64,000 nucleotides of DNA from Cytophagaceae bacterium (GTDB lineage: Bacteria; Bacteroidota; Bacteroidia; Cytophagales; Cytophagaceae): positions 3,513 through 67,512 of the forward strand of contig JAGKWN010000007.1 of the NCBI GenBank assembly GCA_021151805.1, in the 5' to 3' direction. Below, piece by piece: positions 8,335 through 16,860 of the stretch. Each line of letters opens with the position of its first letter. Within the stretch, counting starts at the first letter, position 1. The position numbers were made by a program, and so were the translations under genes. The notes below the pieces were generated by a model. The model was not told the DNA's origin. It ran no database searches and saw only the letters and a list, made by a program, of their open reading frames with translations.

Positions 8335-8988
8335 ATGGGTAGAAGTATTGGTAAAGGCTTTGATCGCATCGTGTTTATGTATGACACTATTGCACGCATG
8401 GCTTCTTTCAATCAGATCAATAAAAGTCAGCTGGCTTTTATTGAAAAGCTGAGTACGCAGTCAACCAGTTTGGTTATTGGTGGGGGAACGGGTTATTTTT
8501 TACAACAGCTATTGAAAACAAATAGAACAATTCGTGTGACCTATGTGGATGCCTCGGCAAAAATGATTGCTTATGCACGGAAGCGTGTGGCGAAGCAATT
8601 ACCCAAAGAATTGCATCGCGTAACGTTTGTCTGTAAACCTGTTGAAGAACTTGATCCCGCCGGCGTATACGATGTTATTGTCTGCAATTATTTTTTAGAT
8701 TTGTTTGATGATACTCAGGTTGATACATTAATGAGATCTTTTAACAAACAAATGAGCAAAGGCTCATTATTGTATGTAACGGATTTCTCAATACCGAGTA
8801 ATCGGATGTTGCGTGCAGGAACGCGTATAGGGTTAAGGATGCTGTATTGGTTGTTCGGCAAGGCTGTGTACTTACCAACCCGGAAGCTTCCCTCCATTGA
8901 TCCATTGATCAAACATCATGGGCTTACTGTTATTCACTCAAAATTATTTTTACAAGGTATTCTGACCTGTACCATGTATAAGAAGTAA
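8335..8988 (+). CDS. Class I SAM-dependent methyltransferase
   Basis: This 217-residue protein has a Rossmann methyltransferase core: motif I LVIGGGTGYFLQQL, post-I acidic residue in VTYVDASAKM, and motif IV region YDVIVCNYFLDLF. The C-terminal part is basic and hydrophobic (GLRMLYWLFGKAVYLP), similar to UbiE/Coq5-like enzymes that act on lipid-like substrates. The substrate is not determined by sequence. It precedes the PEBP-like gene by about 70 bp on the same strand. Confidence 0.8.
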   Translation: MGRSIGKGFDRIVFMYDTIARMASFNQINKSQLAFIEKLSTQSTSLVIGGGTGYFLQQLLKTNRTIRVTYVDASAKMIAYARKRVAKQLPKELHRVTFVCKPVEELDPAGVYDVIVCNYFLDLFDDTQVDTLMRSFNKQMSKGSLLYVTDFSIPSNRMLRAGTRIGLRMLYWLFGKAVYLPTRKLPSIDPLIKHHGLTVIHSKLFLQGILTCTMYKK

Positions 8989-9059
8989 TCTTTCCGGATT
9001 ATTTGAAACGGATGCTTTTTTTTATAACTTATATAACGACGACAATAACGAGCTAACAG

Positions 9060-9644
9060 ATGATAAAGAATATTTTATTGCTGCTTTTTATACTTACTAC
9101 CGGAGCACTTGTTATAAGACTTATACTGGTTTCAAAGCAGCAACGTGCAGAGTTTAATTATCACAAATCAATCCCTCAAACGGTTGTATTAAGCTCAGAT
9201 GATTTTGTGCATGACGAAATGATGCCATCACCATTTTCAGGGAAGGGAGATAATAAATCTCCGGAATTACATTGGAGTAACTTACCTGCTGGGACAAAAT
9301 CGCTTGTATTGCTTATGACTGATTACGATGGTCCGGCACCTTACTTTAAATTAACAACAGTAAGTCATTGGGTGTTGTATAACATTCCTGCACAGGTGCA
9401 TGTTTTGCCGCAGGCGGTAACTGCTAACCAATTAAAAGCAGATCACATCGCAGCGGGCATTAATTATACAGGAGGCGTTGATTATGCCGGACCGAAGCCA
9501 CCTATAGGCGTGCATCGTTATTTTTTCCGTGTGTATGCTTTATCAGTGCCTGCGCTAGATCTCGAGAGTCCAGGTAAGCAGGAAATCATGGCGGCAATGG
9601 AAGGTAAGGTATTGGCCTATGGCGAATTGGTAGGAAAGTTTTAA
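9060..9644 (+). CDS. YbhB/YbcL-family (PEBP) Raf kinase inhibitor-like protein
   Basis: This protein belongs to the phosphatidylethanolamine-binding (PEBP) superfamily. It has the anion-pocket signatures SPELHWSNLPAGTKSLVLL, DYDGPAP (the DPDAP-like motif), HWVLYNIPA and GVHRYFFRVYAL. An N-terminal hydrophobic segment (residues about 3-22) is either an anchor or a signal peptide, placing it outside the cytoplasm. Bacterial YbhB/YbcL proteins have no well-established reaction. Length (194 aa) is the usual core plus the leader. Confidence 0.88.
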   Translation: MIKNILLLLFILTTGALVIRLILVSKQQRAEFNYHKSIPQTVVLSSDDFVHDEMMPSPFSGKGDNKSPELHWSNLPAGTKSLVLLMTDYDGPAPYFKLTTVSHWVLYNIPAQVHVLPQAVTANQLKADHIAAGINYTGGVDYAGPKPPIGVHRYFFRVYALSVPALDLESPGKQEIMAAMEGKVLAYGELVGKF

Positions 9645-9676
9645 TATTGTAATTAAAATATTTATACTGGTTTGAT

Positions 9677-10079
9677 ATGAAAAAAGAATGTTTTTTTATG
9701 GTGTTATTTTTTATTCTGTACACTAATTGTTTCGTCCTGTATTCCGGATAACGTAAAAAAAGAAATGGATGAAGGAATGCATCAGATGCAACAAATGCTT
9801 GCAGACCAACATTTCAAAAGCGCTGTTGGGGCTATTGAACTTCATAAGCTGCGCAATGGAAAATATCCGGCATCATTGCATGAGTTGAAGTACTTGAATT
9901 CGATGGATTCAGCTATGTTCAATTTTGTTGAATACAAAAGTTTTGATTCATTATATGAGTTAAATGTTAAAGGCGAATATCCTTCACTGACAGGTGGTAA
10001 GGAGATGAATAAGATCAACCTGAAATATCCAAAAGAGTTTTGGAAAGGTTTAGGTTGTGCAAGATCAAATGCCATGTAA
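9677..10079 (+). CDS. Putative lipoprotein with apparent frameshift after start codon
   Basis: The intact frame from 9765 encodes 104 residues with a pseudopilin-like stretch (AIELHKLRNGKYPASLHEL). Read further upstream, the same frame encodes a perfect lipoprotein leader (FLFCTLIVSSC, with lipobox Cys at codon 9738-9740), but it has no start codon: a TGA at 9678-9680 blocks it. The ATG at 9677 with its six-A run is one base out of phase; five A would give MKKNVFLWCYFLF and a continuous 124-codon lipoprotein gene. So this is either a single-base insertion (natural or sequencing error), a phase-variable tract or a slippage site. As written, translation from 9677 stops after 24 codons. Confidence 0.65.
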
Positions 10080-10081
10080 AG

Positions 10082-10120
10082 AAAAAGGCATCAGTTCATT
10101 TCTGAACAAGATGCCTTTTT
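10082..10120. terminator. Bidirectional terminator between lipoprotein gene and recA
   Basis: The stem AAAAAGGCATC/GATGCCTTTTT encloses a second small stem (GTTCA/TGAAC). A- and T-runs at both ends suit the convergent genes on either side. Confidence 0.85.
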
Positions 10121-10158
10121 GCCATGAGAAATCCTGCGGTAGAATTCGCAGGGGAAGA

Positions 10159-11226
10159 TTATGCTTCTTCCTCTTCGAGCTCCTTCGCTTCCATGGCTGC
10201 GGGAACTCCGCTTAACTGTACTTTTTGACGGATTTTTAATTCAATTTCATCCTGCATTTCCGGATTGTCAAGGAATACCGTGCGTACAGCATCTCTTCCC
10301 TGTCCCAGTTTTGTGCCTTCATAAGAGAACCATGAACCGGCTTTTGTGATAATGCCTAATTCAACGCCCAGGTCAATGATTTCCCCAATCTTAGAGATTC
10401 CTTCACCATACATGATATCAAATTCAATAACTTTGAACGGAGGGGCCATTTTGTTTTTAACCACTTTTACCTTGGTACGGTTACCTGTAATATTGTCAGC
10501 ACTTTCTTTGATTTGTCCGATACGGCGGATATCTAGACGTACAGAGGCATAAAATTTCAAAGCGTTACCACCGGTTGTTGTTTCAGGGTTGCCAAACATA
10601 ACACCAATTTTTTCTCTTAGCTGGTTGATGAATATGCAGCAGCAGCCTGTTTTGTTAATGGCTCCCGTTAATTTACGTAAGGCTTGAGACATTAAACGTG
10701 CCTGCAGACCCATTTTACTGTCGCCCATTTCACCTTCAATCTCGGCTTTAGGAACAAGGGCTGCAACAGAGTCAATAACAATAATGTCTATTGCACCTGA
10801 ACGGATCAAATGCTCGGCAATTTCCAAAGCCTGCTCTCCGTTGTCTGGCTGAGAGATTAATAAGTTCGTAGTATCAATGCCTAATTTTTCAGCATATGTT
10901 TTGTCAAAAGCATGTTCCGCATCGATAAATGCTGCAATACCGCCTGATTTTTGAGCTTCAGCAATGCAATGCATGGAAAGTGTGGTTTTACCGGAAGATT
11001 CAGGCCCGTAAATTTCAACAATTCTTCCTTTAGGAAGTCCACCGATACCTAAAGCAATGTCAAGTCCCAAAGAACCTGTTGGAATGACAGGAACATCCGG
11101 AACAACTTCATCACTCAATTTCATTACGGTACCTTTACCGTAAGTTTTTTCTAATTTGTCAATAGTAAGCTGTAAAGCTTTCAGTTTTTCATTTTGCGGA
11201 TTTGATGCGCTTGCATTTTTACTCAT
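10159..11226 (-). CDS. recA: Recombinase RecA
   Basis: RecA forms the ATP-dependent filament that catalyses DNA strand exchange and triggers the SOS response. Walker A is GPESSGKTT, Walker B-like is IDIIVIDSVAAL, and loop regions INQLREKIGVMFGNPETT and GGNALKFYASVRLD are conserved. The ATG at 11226 (MSKNASASN) is chosen because it gives the normal 355-residue length. An in-frame ATG at 11304 would add 26 atypical residues. The promoter region contains a 53-bp stem-loop (11340-11392) and a small repeat CGGTT-GCTT-AACCG (11313-11326) that could be regulatory. Confidence 0.97.
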   Translation of the reverse strand: MSKNASASNPQNEKLKALQLTIDKLEKTYGKGTVMKLSDEVVPDVPVIPTGSLGLDIALGIGGLPKGRIVEIYGPESSGKTTLSMHCIAEAQKSGGIAAFIDAEHAFDKTYAEKLGIDTTNLLISQPDNGEQALEIAEHLIRSGAIDIIVIDSVAALVPKAEIEGEMGDSKMGLQARLMSQALRKLTGAINKTGCCCIFINQLREKIGVMFGNPETTTGGNALKFYASVRLDIRRIGQIKESADNITGNRTKVKVVKNKMAPPFKVIEFDIMYGEGISKIGEIIDLGVELGIITKAGSWFSYEGTKLGQGRDAVRTVFLDNPEMQDEIELKIRQKVQLSGVPAAMEAKELEEEEA

Positions 11227-11339
11227 GGCTTTGTTGTTAAAATGGTTAAAGATCTTACTTTGAGCATGCATGAAATATTCTACTCTTTCATGTCGCGTTT
11301 TCAAATTAAGGCCGGTTGCTTAACCGACGATACAAACCT

Positions 11340-11392
11340 ATTAAATACTAAAATAATTAGCAAGTTTAATGCTAATTATTTTAGTATTTAAT
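11340..11392. repeat. Perfect 23-bp inverted repeat in the recA upstream region
   Basis: Arms 11340-11362 and 11370-11392 are exact reverse complements separated by AGTTTAA. The arms are AT-rich (core TACTAAAATAATTAGCA). No T-run follows on either side, and the two flanking genes are divergent, so it is not a usual terminator. It could be an operator, a cruciform-forming site or a small palindromic element. The rest of 11227-11576 shows no gene. Confidence 0.85.
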
Positions 11393-11576
11393 CTTGGGTG
11401 GGATATTATCTCACTAATTTACAAACTTTTATCCATTGAGATTTTTTAAATTATCAACATTCAGAAGAATGTATTTTATTTGTTGAAAGATAAAAGGATG
11501 GGGGTATTCCAATAAATGATGGTCTATAAAATATTGGTATATCTTTTGTATCTTATATATAATAACACCATTTAAC

Positions 11577-12398
11577 ATGTCAGTACCTATGAAACGCTTT
11601 TTAGTAATTTCTTTAATTCTGCTTCTGGCCGCTTCGTTTACATTTCAGACACAAGCGCCTGTAGCTACCGTTGCGGCATATGGTCCAAAAGAGGCGTTGT
11701 CGTATCGTTTGCACTACGGATTCATTACAGCCGGTGAGGCACGTATTGAAGTAGATCCTTCATTATATCTGATCAATAATAAAGTATGTTATAAAGCAGC
11801 AGTTATCGGTTCGTCAACAGGTACATTTGATGTCGCGATGCATATCCGCGATCAATGGACCAGCTATATTGATACGGCTACTAAAATTCCGCAAAGAAGT
11901 ATGCGTGATATTGTAGAAAATAACTACCGGTTGAAAGAGATGGTTATGTTTGATTATAAAAACAATAAAGCAAACGTAATCAGAGAAAGCGGAAAAGAAT
12001 TAAGCAAGTCTACAGCTGAATATCCAATCTCTGCGAACCTGCAGGATATTGTAAGTGGCGCTTATTATTTACGCACCCTGGATTATTCAAAAATGGCCGC
12101 TGGTACTACGATCAGTATGAAAGCTTTTTTTGAAGATAAGTTGTATGATTTTACGGTTAAGTATGCAGGCAAAGAAAAAGTGCATACCAAACACGGCTAT
12201 ATTAATGCAATTAAGATACAGCCTGTGATGCCGGATAATAAAATGTTTGACGGCGGGAACTCAATTCGGATGTGGCTTTCAGACGACGGAAATAAAATTC
12301 CTGTAAAAATTGAAGCTGATATGTTTGTAGGAAAAGTTGAAGTTGAACTGAAAGACTTTTCCGGTTTAAAACACCCGATCGTGTTTACGAAAAAATAA
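11577..12398 (+). CDS. Secreted DUF3108-family protein
   Basis: This 273-residue exported protein has a clear signal peptide (core RFLVISLILLLAASF). The mature part fits the DUF3108 beta-rich envelope family: EALSYRLHYGFITAGEARI near the start, then DQWTSYIDTATKIPQ and a C-terminal MWLSDDGNKIPVKIEAD. The function of the family is not known, but members are periplasmic or outer-membrane associated. The start could equally be the ATG at 11589 (MKRFLV), which gives a more typical signal peptide. Confidence 0.85.
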   Translation: MSVPMKRFLVISLILLLAASFTFQTQAPVATVAAYGPKEALSYRLHYGFITAGEARIEVDPSLYLINNKVCYKAAVIGSSTGTFDVAMHIRDQWTSYIDTATKIPQRSMRDIVENNYRLKEMVMFDYKNNKANVIRESGKELSKSTAEYPISANLQDIVSGAYYLRTLDYSKMAAGTTISMKAFFEDKLYDFTVKYAGKEKVHTKHGYINAIKIQPVMPDNKMFDGGNSIRMWLSDDGNKIPVKIEADMFVGKVEVELKDFSGLKHPIVFTKK

Positions 12399-12422
12399 CT
12401 TCTACCCACATTATATTTGCAT

Positions 12423-12476
12423 TACCGGTAAATTAAGAAATTGTTAATATTGGTCAATTCTCTTAACTTACCGGTA
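12423..12476. repeat. Inverted repeat with ACCGGT ends
   Basis: Left arm 12423-12443 begins TACCGGTAAATTAAGA and right arm 12455-12476 is its near-exact reverse complement (one mismatch and one gap). The loop is 11 bases. It sits between the DUF3108 gene and the TlpA-like gene. It has no good T-tract, so it may be a weak terminator or an operator for the downstream promoter. Confidence 0.6.
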
Positions 12477-12495
12477 TTCTCCTTTTAATTCTATT

Positions 12496-12503
12496 TAAAT
12501 TTG
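12496..12503 (+). promoter_or_regulatory. -7 box close to the TlpA-like start
   Basis: TAAATTTG matches the TAnnTTTG element exactly and ends 6 bases before the ATG at 12510, predicting a leaderless or near-leaderless mRNA. A TTTG -33 element is not seen at the usual distance. Confidence 0.45.
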
Positions 12504-12509
12504 CATCAC

Positions 12510-13844
12510 ATGAAATTCATTAAGCGAGTAGCGTTGGTTTGTTTAATTTTATTGGCTTCAAATGTACAGGCTAAGCCAATTTCAATTAAAGGTAAATTCA
12601 CACAAACTGGCCACTCAACCATTTATTTATTCAAGTATTTAGGCAGCTCGGTTTATGCATTCGATTCAACCAAATATTCAAATGGTTCATTCGAATTTAA
12701 ATATGCCGATGTGATTCCTACTGGCTTTTATAAATTGGGCTTTGATAAAACAGAAGCGCTGACATTGATTGCAGGTTATGAAAGTATTGTCATTACAGGC
12801 AATCTGGATATAGAAAGAAGCATCACAATTACTGGTTCCAAAGAAAATGATGTCTTTGCTTCATACCAAAAGATCAATCAGACACAAAATACATTCAATA
12901 CAACTTTGAATCAACAGGCTCAGCAGATCAAAGAACAGCCAGGTATTACTGAAGAACGATTCAGCAGTGAAATAGCTGTATTGAGACAAAAAAGTGATTC
13001 CCTGAATGCTGTTTATGAAGTGGAATTGAAACGTATAGCAACCACAAATCCTACGTTGTTTATCACGAAGGTGATCAATATGTTTATATTTGATGGTAAA
13101 ACGGCAGAGACTCTTTTTACTCCTGCAGAGTTCAGTGATAAAGAATATGCAGCAGGAGATATGTTGCCATCAAAAATCCAGGCCTACTATCAATATTATG
13201 TACCGCAGGATCTGTATGCATGGAAAGCTGCTGCAGAAAAATTACTTGCTTCCTGTGCAGCAGGATCGGATAACAAACAAGTGTTTTATTCTACCATCAT
13301 CCCGCTCTTTATTCAGAACGATCTGGAATATGCTAAAGGACTTACCAATAATTTTCTTAAAGAATTCCCTAAGTCGGCAGATGCAAAACAGATCAAGAGC
13401 AGCTTCCCTAAAAGTATTTCTGTTGGAGAAGAAGTGCCAAATATTGTCTTAACAGATATCAATGGAAAAACACTTGCCTTAAGTTCTTTAAGAGGCAAAG
13501 TTGTATTGATTGATTTCTGGGCATCCTGGTGTGGGCCGTGCAGAGGGGAGAACCCGAATGTGGTGAATGCATATAATATCTATAAGGAAAAAGGTTTCAC
13601 TGTATTTAGCGTATCATTAGATACAAATAAAGACCAGTGGCAAGCTGCAATCAATAAAGATGGCTTGATCTGGCCAAACCATGTGTCAGATTTAAAAGGA
13701 TGGCAATCGGATGCGGCTAAACTATATAATGTAAAGGGTATTCCGGCAACGTTCCTGATCGATCAACAAGGTAAACTAATTGCAGCAAACCTTCGCGGAG
13801 AGGATCTGCATGCCAAACTGGCTGAATTATTAAATAAACCATAG
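12510..13844 (+). CDS. TlpA-like thioredoxin-fold protein with N-terminal DUF4369-type domain
   Basis: This 444-residue exported protein starts with a signal peptide (MKFIKRVALVCLILLASNVQA region), followed by a beta-rich DUF4369-like domain (about residues 25-110), a helical linker, and a C-terminal AhpC/TSA-Redoxin domain. The active site is CGPC within FWASWCGPCRGENP, and the cis-Pro region is VKGIPATFLID. Such proteins reduce or isomerise disulfides in the periplasm. The ATG at 12510 is preferred over the TTG at 12501. It lies 7 bp before the response-regulator gene. Confidence 0.88.
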   Translation: MKFIKRVALVCLILLASNVQAKPISIKGKFTQTGHSTIYLFKYLGSSVYAFDSTKYSNGSFEFKYADVIPTGFYKLGFDKTEALTLIAGYESIVITGNLDIERSITITGSKENDVFASYQKINQTQNTFNTTLNQQAQQIKEQPGITEERFSSEIAVLRQKSDSLNAVYEVELKRIATTNPTLFITKVINMFIFDGKTAETLFTPAEFSDKEYAAGDMLPSKIQAYYQYYVPQDLYAWKAAAEKLLASCAAGSDNKQVFYSTIIPLFIQNDLEYAKGLTNNFLKEFPKSADAKQIKSSFPKSISVGEEVPNIVLTDINGKTLALSSLRGKVVLIDFWASWCGPCRGENPNVVNAYNIYKEKGFTVFSVSLDTNKDQWQAAINKDGLIWPNHVSDLKGWQSDAAKLYNVKGIPATFLIDQQGKLIAANLRGEDLHAKLAELLNKP

Positions 13845-13851
13845 TACATAA

Positions 13852-14538
13852 ATGAAAGCGAACAATCGGATTTTAGTGGTAGATGATGAGCAAGATATAA
13901 TTGAATTACTTGAGTATAATCTTACAAAAGAAGGGTATGATGTTCGCAGCGCCAATAATGGTTTAAAAGCGATAGAAGAAGCAAAAGAGTTTTTACCCCA
14001 GTTGATCTTAATGGATATTATGATGCCGAAGATGGATGGAGTGGAGGCTTGCCGAAAAATCCGCGAAATTCCGAAGTTAAAAGAATCCTATATTATTTTC
14101 CTGACGGCCCGTTCTGAAGAATTTTCAGAGATTGCAGCATTTGATGCGGGCGCAGATGATTTTATTACCAAACCCATCAAACCAAGAGCACTGATCAGCA
14201 GGGTTTCTGCATTTTTCCGCAGAGGTGTAAAAAGCACGAACGAAAAGGAAAGTGTTGTAATCAAAGATCTGGTTATTGACCGCTCAAGCTATACTGTGAT
14301 GAAAGGGCCGGATAAGATCATTCTTCCTAAAAAAGAATTTGAACTGCTCTATTTTTTAGCAAACAGGCCCAATACCGTTTTCAACAGAGATGAATTATTG
14401 AAAAACATCTGGGGAACCGACGTATATGTTGTACCAAGAACCGTAGATGTACATATCCGGAAAGTAAGAGAGAAAATTGGAGAGGATTATATAACAACTA
14501 TTAAAGGAATCGGTTATAAATTTGCAATCGATGAATAA
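13852..14538 (+). CDS. OmpR/PhoB-family response regulator
   Basis: The 228-residue protein has a receiver domain with acidic pocket Asp11/Asp12, phosphoacceptor Asp55 (LILMDIMMPKMDG) and switch Lys in FITKPIKP. It is followed by a winged-helix DNA-binding domain (KEFELLYFLANRPNTVFNRDEL, RTVDVHIRKVREKIG). It is 12 bp upstream of its cognate kinase. PhoB or PorX-type roles cannot be separated by sequence alone; the OmpR-type output domain argues for a PhoB-like transcription factor rather than PorX, whose output is a phosphodiesterase-like domain. Confidence 0.92.
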   Translation: MKANNRILVVDDEQDIIELLEYNLTKEGYDVRSANNGLKAIEEAKEFLPQLILMDIMMPKMDGVEACRKIREIPKLKESYIIFLTARSEEFSEIAAFDAGADDFITKPIKPRALISRVSAFFRRGVKSTNEKESVVIKDLVIDRSSYTVMKGPDKIILPKKEFELLYFLANRPNTVFNRDELLKNIWGTDVYVVPRTVDVHIRKVREKIGEDYITTIKGIGYKFAIDE

Positions 14539-14550
14539 TTCCTTTTCTAA

Positions 14551-15603
14551 ATGACGCATCCCCGTAATGTAGCCTTATTTCTGGGTTTGTTTGTAACGTT
14601 GCTCACCGCAGGGTTATTATATATCTATTCTGTCATCCCGGCCATTCATGGCTGGCAGTGGATGCTGTTTTTGTTATTTGCCTTAATATCGGCTTCTTCC
14701 TATGTATTGTTAAATATGACTTTATATAAAGAGCTGGACACGATTTCGGATATGTTGCGTCCCTTTAAAAAGAAAGAGGCCAACCCTGAACGCAACAAAT
14801 ACATCAATACAACCGACCCCATTGTCAAAATACGAAAGGAATTATCGGATTTTGCTGTTCAGAAACAACGGGAAATTGAGGAACTTAAAAAACTGGAAAC
14901 CTTCAGGCGTGAATTTCTGGCAGATGTTTCCCATGAACTGAAAACACCCTTATTTGCCGCCCAGGGATTCGTACACACACTTATGGAAGGAGCGATGGAT
15001 GATATTAATGTGCGGGAACGGTTCCTTCAGAAAGCCGCATTCAGTCTGGACGGACTAAATTTACTGGTTGAAGATCTGATTACCATTTCACAGTTGGAAA
15101 TCGGGGAGATTAAAATGCATTTCCAGAATTTCGACATCCGGAAGCTGACAGAAGACATTTTTGAACAACTGGAAGATGCTGCCCAGAAGCGGGGTATCCG
15201 TTTAAAATTCAATAAATATTCTCCCAAATCCTGTTATATATATGCAGATAAATTGCGCATCGGGCAGGTTGTTACCAACTTGATTGTCAATGCTATAAAG
15301 TATGGTAATGACAATGGAACAGTTATATTTTCCTACACCATCGAGAATGAGTCGGTGTTAATTTCGGTGAAAGATGATGGTCCAGGTATAGAAGAGACGC
15401 ATTTAAATCGTATTTTTGAAAGATTCTACCGGGTTGAAAAAAGCCGATCCAAGGATAAAGGCGGCTCTGGATTAGGATTATCTATAGTAAAACACATCCT
15501 TGAAGCCCATGATTCCAGAATCATAGTTTCAAGTAAGGTAAATGAAGGTACGGAATTCCAGTTCCGGTTAAAGAAAGGAAAAGTAATAAATGAAAAAGGT
15601 TGA
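14551..15603 (+). CDS. PhoR-like membrane sensor histidine kinase
   Basis: This 350-residue kinase has two N-terminal membrane helices (about 8-28 and 36-56) with almost no periplasmic loop, so it probably senses through its membrane or a partner. The HisKA box is DVSHELKTPL with phosphoaccepting His128. ATP-binding boxes are NLIVNAIKYG, DDGPGIEE and GGSGLGLSIVKHI. Its last 14 bases overlap the following pseudouridine synthase gene. It pairs with the response regulator just upstream. Confidence 0.92.
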   Translation: MTHPRNVALFLGLFVTLLTAGLLYIYSVIPAIHGWQWMLFLLFALISASSYVLLNMTLYKELDTISDMLRPFKKKEANPERNKYINTTDPIVKIRKELSDFAVQKQREIEELKKLETFRREFLADVSHELKTPLFAAQGFVHTLMEGAMDDINVRERFLQKAAFSLDGLNLLVEDLITISQLEIGEIKMHFQNFDIRKLTEDIFEQLEDAAQKRGIRLKFNKYSPKSCYIYADKLRIGQVVTNLIVNAIKYGNDNGTVIFSYTIENESVLISVKDDGPGIEETHLNRIFERFYRVEKSRSKDKGGSGLGLSIVKHILEAHDSRIIVSSKVNEGTEFQFRLKKGKVINEKG

Positions 15604-16312
15604 GATTAAAGAATTGATCATTTTTGAGAATGATGACTATTTTTTTATCAATAAACCTCCATTTATCTCTTCACTCGACGAGCGTACAGGCGGGGCTACC
15701 AGCATTATAAGAATGGCCAAAGAATACTGGCCGGATGCGCAGTTGTGTCATAGAATAGATAAAGAAACCTCAGGCGTACTGGCTGTAGCTAAAAATCCGG
15801 CTGCATACAGACACTTATCTATACAGTTTGAGTCCAGACAAGTGACCAAAGAATACCACGCGGTAGTAAACGGTACCCATGATCTGGATGGGGTAGATGT
15901 ATACCTTCCTATTCTGGCTCTTCCTACCGGAACAGTTAAAATTGATAAAGCCAAAGGAAAAATTGCTGAAACGATCTTCTTTACCATACATGCCTTTAAA
16001 AAAGCCACTTTGGTGCGTTGTTTACCCATAACAGGTCGTATGCACCAGATCCGGATTCATCTTTCTACCCTGGGAGCTCCCATTGTAGGGGATGAAACCT
16101 ACGGCGGGGCGCCCTTATATCTTTCAGAAATCAAAAGAAAAAAATTTAATTTGAAAAAAGATTCTGAAGAAAGGCCCCTGATTCAGAGATTTGCGTTACA
16201 TGCTAATTCTCTGATATTTACAGATATGAATGAGCAACTTTTGGACATAAAAGCACCTTATCCGAAGGATTTTCAGGTGCTGGTAAAAAAATTAGAAGAG
16301 TATTCTTCATGA
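15590..16312 (+). CDS. RluA-family pseudouridine synthase
   Basis: This 240-residue enzyme of the RluA/RluC family converts uridine to pseudouridine in rRNA or tRNA. The catalytic Asp is in CHRIDKETSGVL, and the family motifs GRMHQIRIHL and GAPIVGDETYGG are present. An N-terminal S4 domain is absent, unlike in RluC/RluD, which suits the shorter RluA-like branch. It starts inside the end of the histidine kinase gene (14-bp overlap), so it is translationally coupled to a two-component system. Which uridine is modified cannot be told. Confidence 0.9.
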   Translation: MKKVEIKELIIFENDDYFFINKPPFISSLDERTGGATSIIRMAKEYWPDAQLCHRIDKETSGVLAVAKNPAAYRHLSIQFESRQVTKEYHAVVNGTHDLDGVDVYLPILALPTGTVKIDKAKGKIAETIFFTIHAFKKATLVRCLPITGRMHQIRIHLSTLGAPIVGDETYGGAPLYLSEIKRKKFNLKKDSEERPLIQRFALHANSLIFTDMNEQLLDIKAPYPKDFQVLVKKLEEYSS

Positions 16313-16327
16313 TTTTTTTGAACTAGG

Positions 16328-16359
16328 TTTGCATTTAAATATCTAAACAGGTATCTTTG
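16328..16359 (+). promoter_or_regulatory. Promoter of the rplM-rpsI-rpsB unit
   Basis: TTTG (16328-16331), a 20-base spacer and TATCTTTG (16352-16359) match the Bacteroidota sigma-A consensus exactly. Transcription should start near 16365, leaving about 40 bases before rplM. A small hairpin CCCTTT/GAAGGG (16363-16381) lies at the 5' end of that leader and may take part in autoregulation. Confidence 0.8.
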
Positions 16360-16405
16360 TATCCCTTTTTGAATTGAAGGGCGAATTATTTATTGATTTA
16401 AGAAA

Positions 16406-16849
16406 ATGGATAGCATTAGCTACAAAACAACGTTTGCAAACAAAGCTACAGTTCAGAAGGACTGGGTTGTTGTTGATGCCGCAGGTAAAACACTAGGTCG
16501 TTTTGCCAGCCAGGTTGCAATGATTTTAAGAGGAAAGCATAAGCCTTCTTATACTCCACACGTAGATTGCGGTGACAATGTCATCATCATCAACGCTGAG
16601 AAAATTCGTTTGACTGGAAATAAAATGAATGATAAGGTATACACTTCTCATACAGGTCATCCAGGTGGACAACGTTTTCAAACACCAAAAGAAACCCTAG
16701 CAAAATACCCTGAAAAAGTTCTTGAAAGAGCTATTAAAGGTATGTTGCCTAAAAATCGTATCGGTAGAGAATTATTCAGACATGTTCACGTGTTTGAAGG
16801 TACTCAACACCCACACGAAGCACAACAACCAAAAGTTATTCAACTGTAA
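16406..16849 (+). CDS. rplM: 50S ribosomal protein L13
   Basis: The 147-residue protein carries the L13 features WVVVDAAGKTLGRFASQVA, GDNVIIINAEKI and MLPKNRIGRELFRHVHVF. Length matches the family. It is first in the ribosomal unit and 11 bp from rpsI, the conserved rplM-rpsI pair. Confidence 0.97.
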   Translation: MDSISYKTTFANKATVQKDWVVVDAAGKTLGRFASQVAMILRGKHKPSYTPHVDCGDNVIIINAEKIRLTGNKMNDKVYTSHTGHPGGQRFQTPKETLAKYPEKVLERAIKGMLPKNRIGRELFRHVHVFEGTQHPHEAQQPKVIQL

Positions 16850-16860
16850 TTATTGTTTAG

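Noticed and set aside
13852..15603. PorX/PorY assignment for the two-component pair
   Set aside because: The response regulator has an OmpR-type DNA-binding domain, whereas PorX has a different C-terminal output domain.
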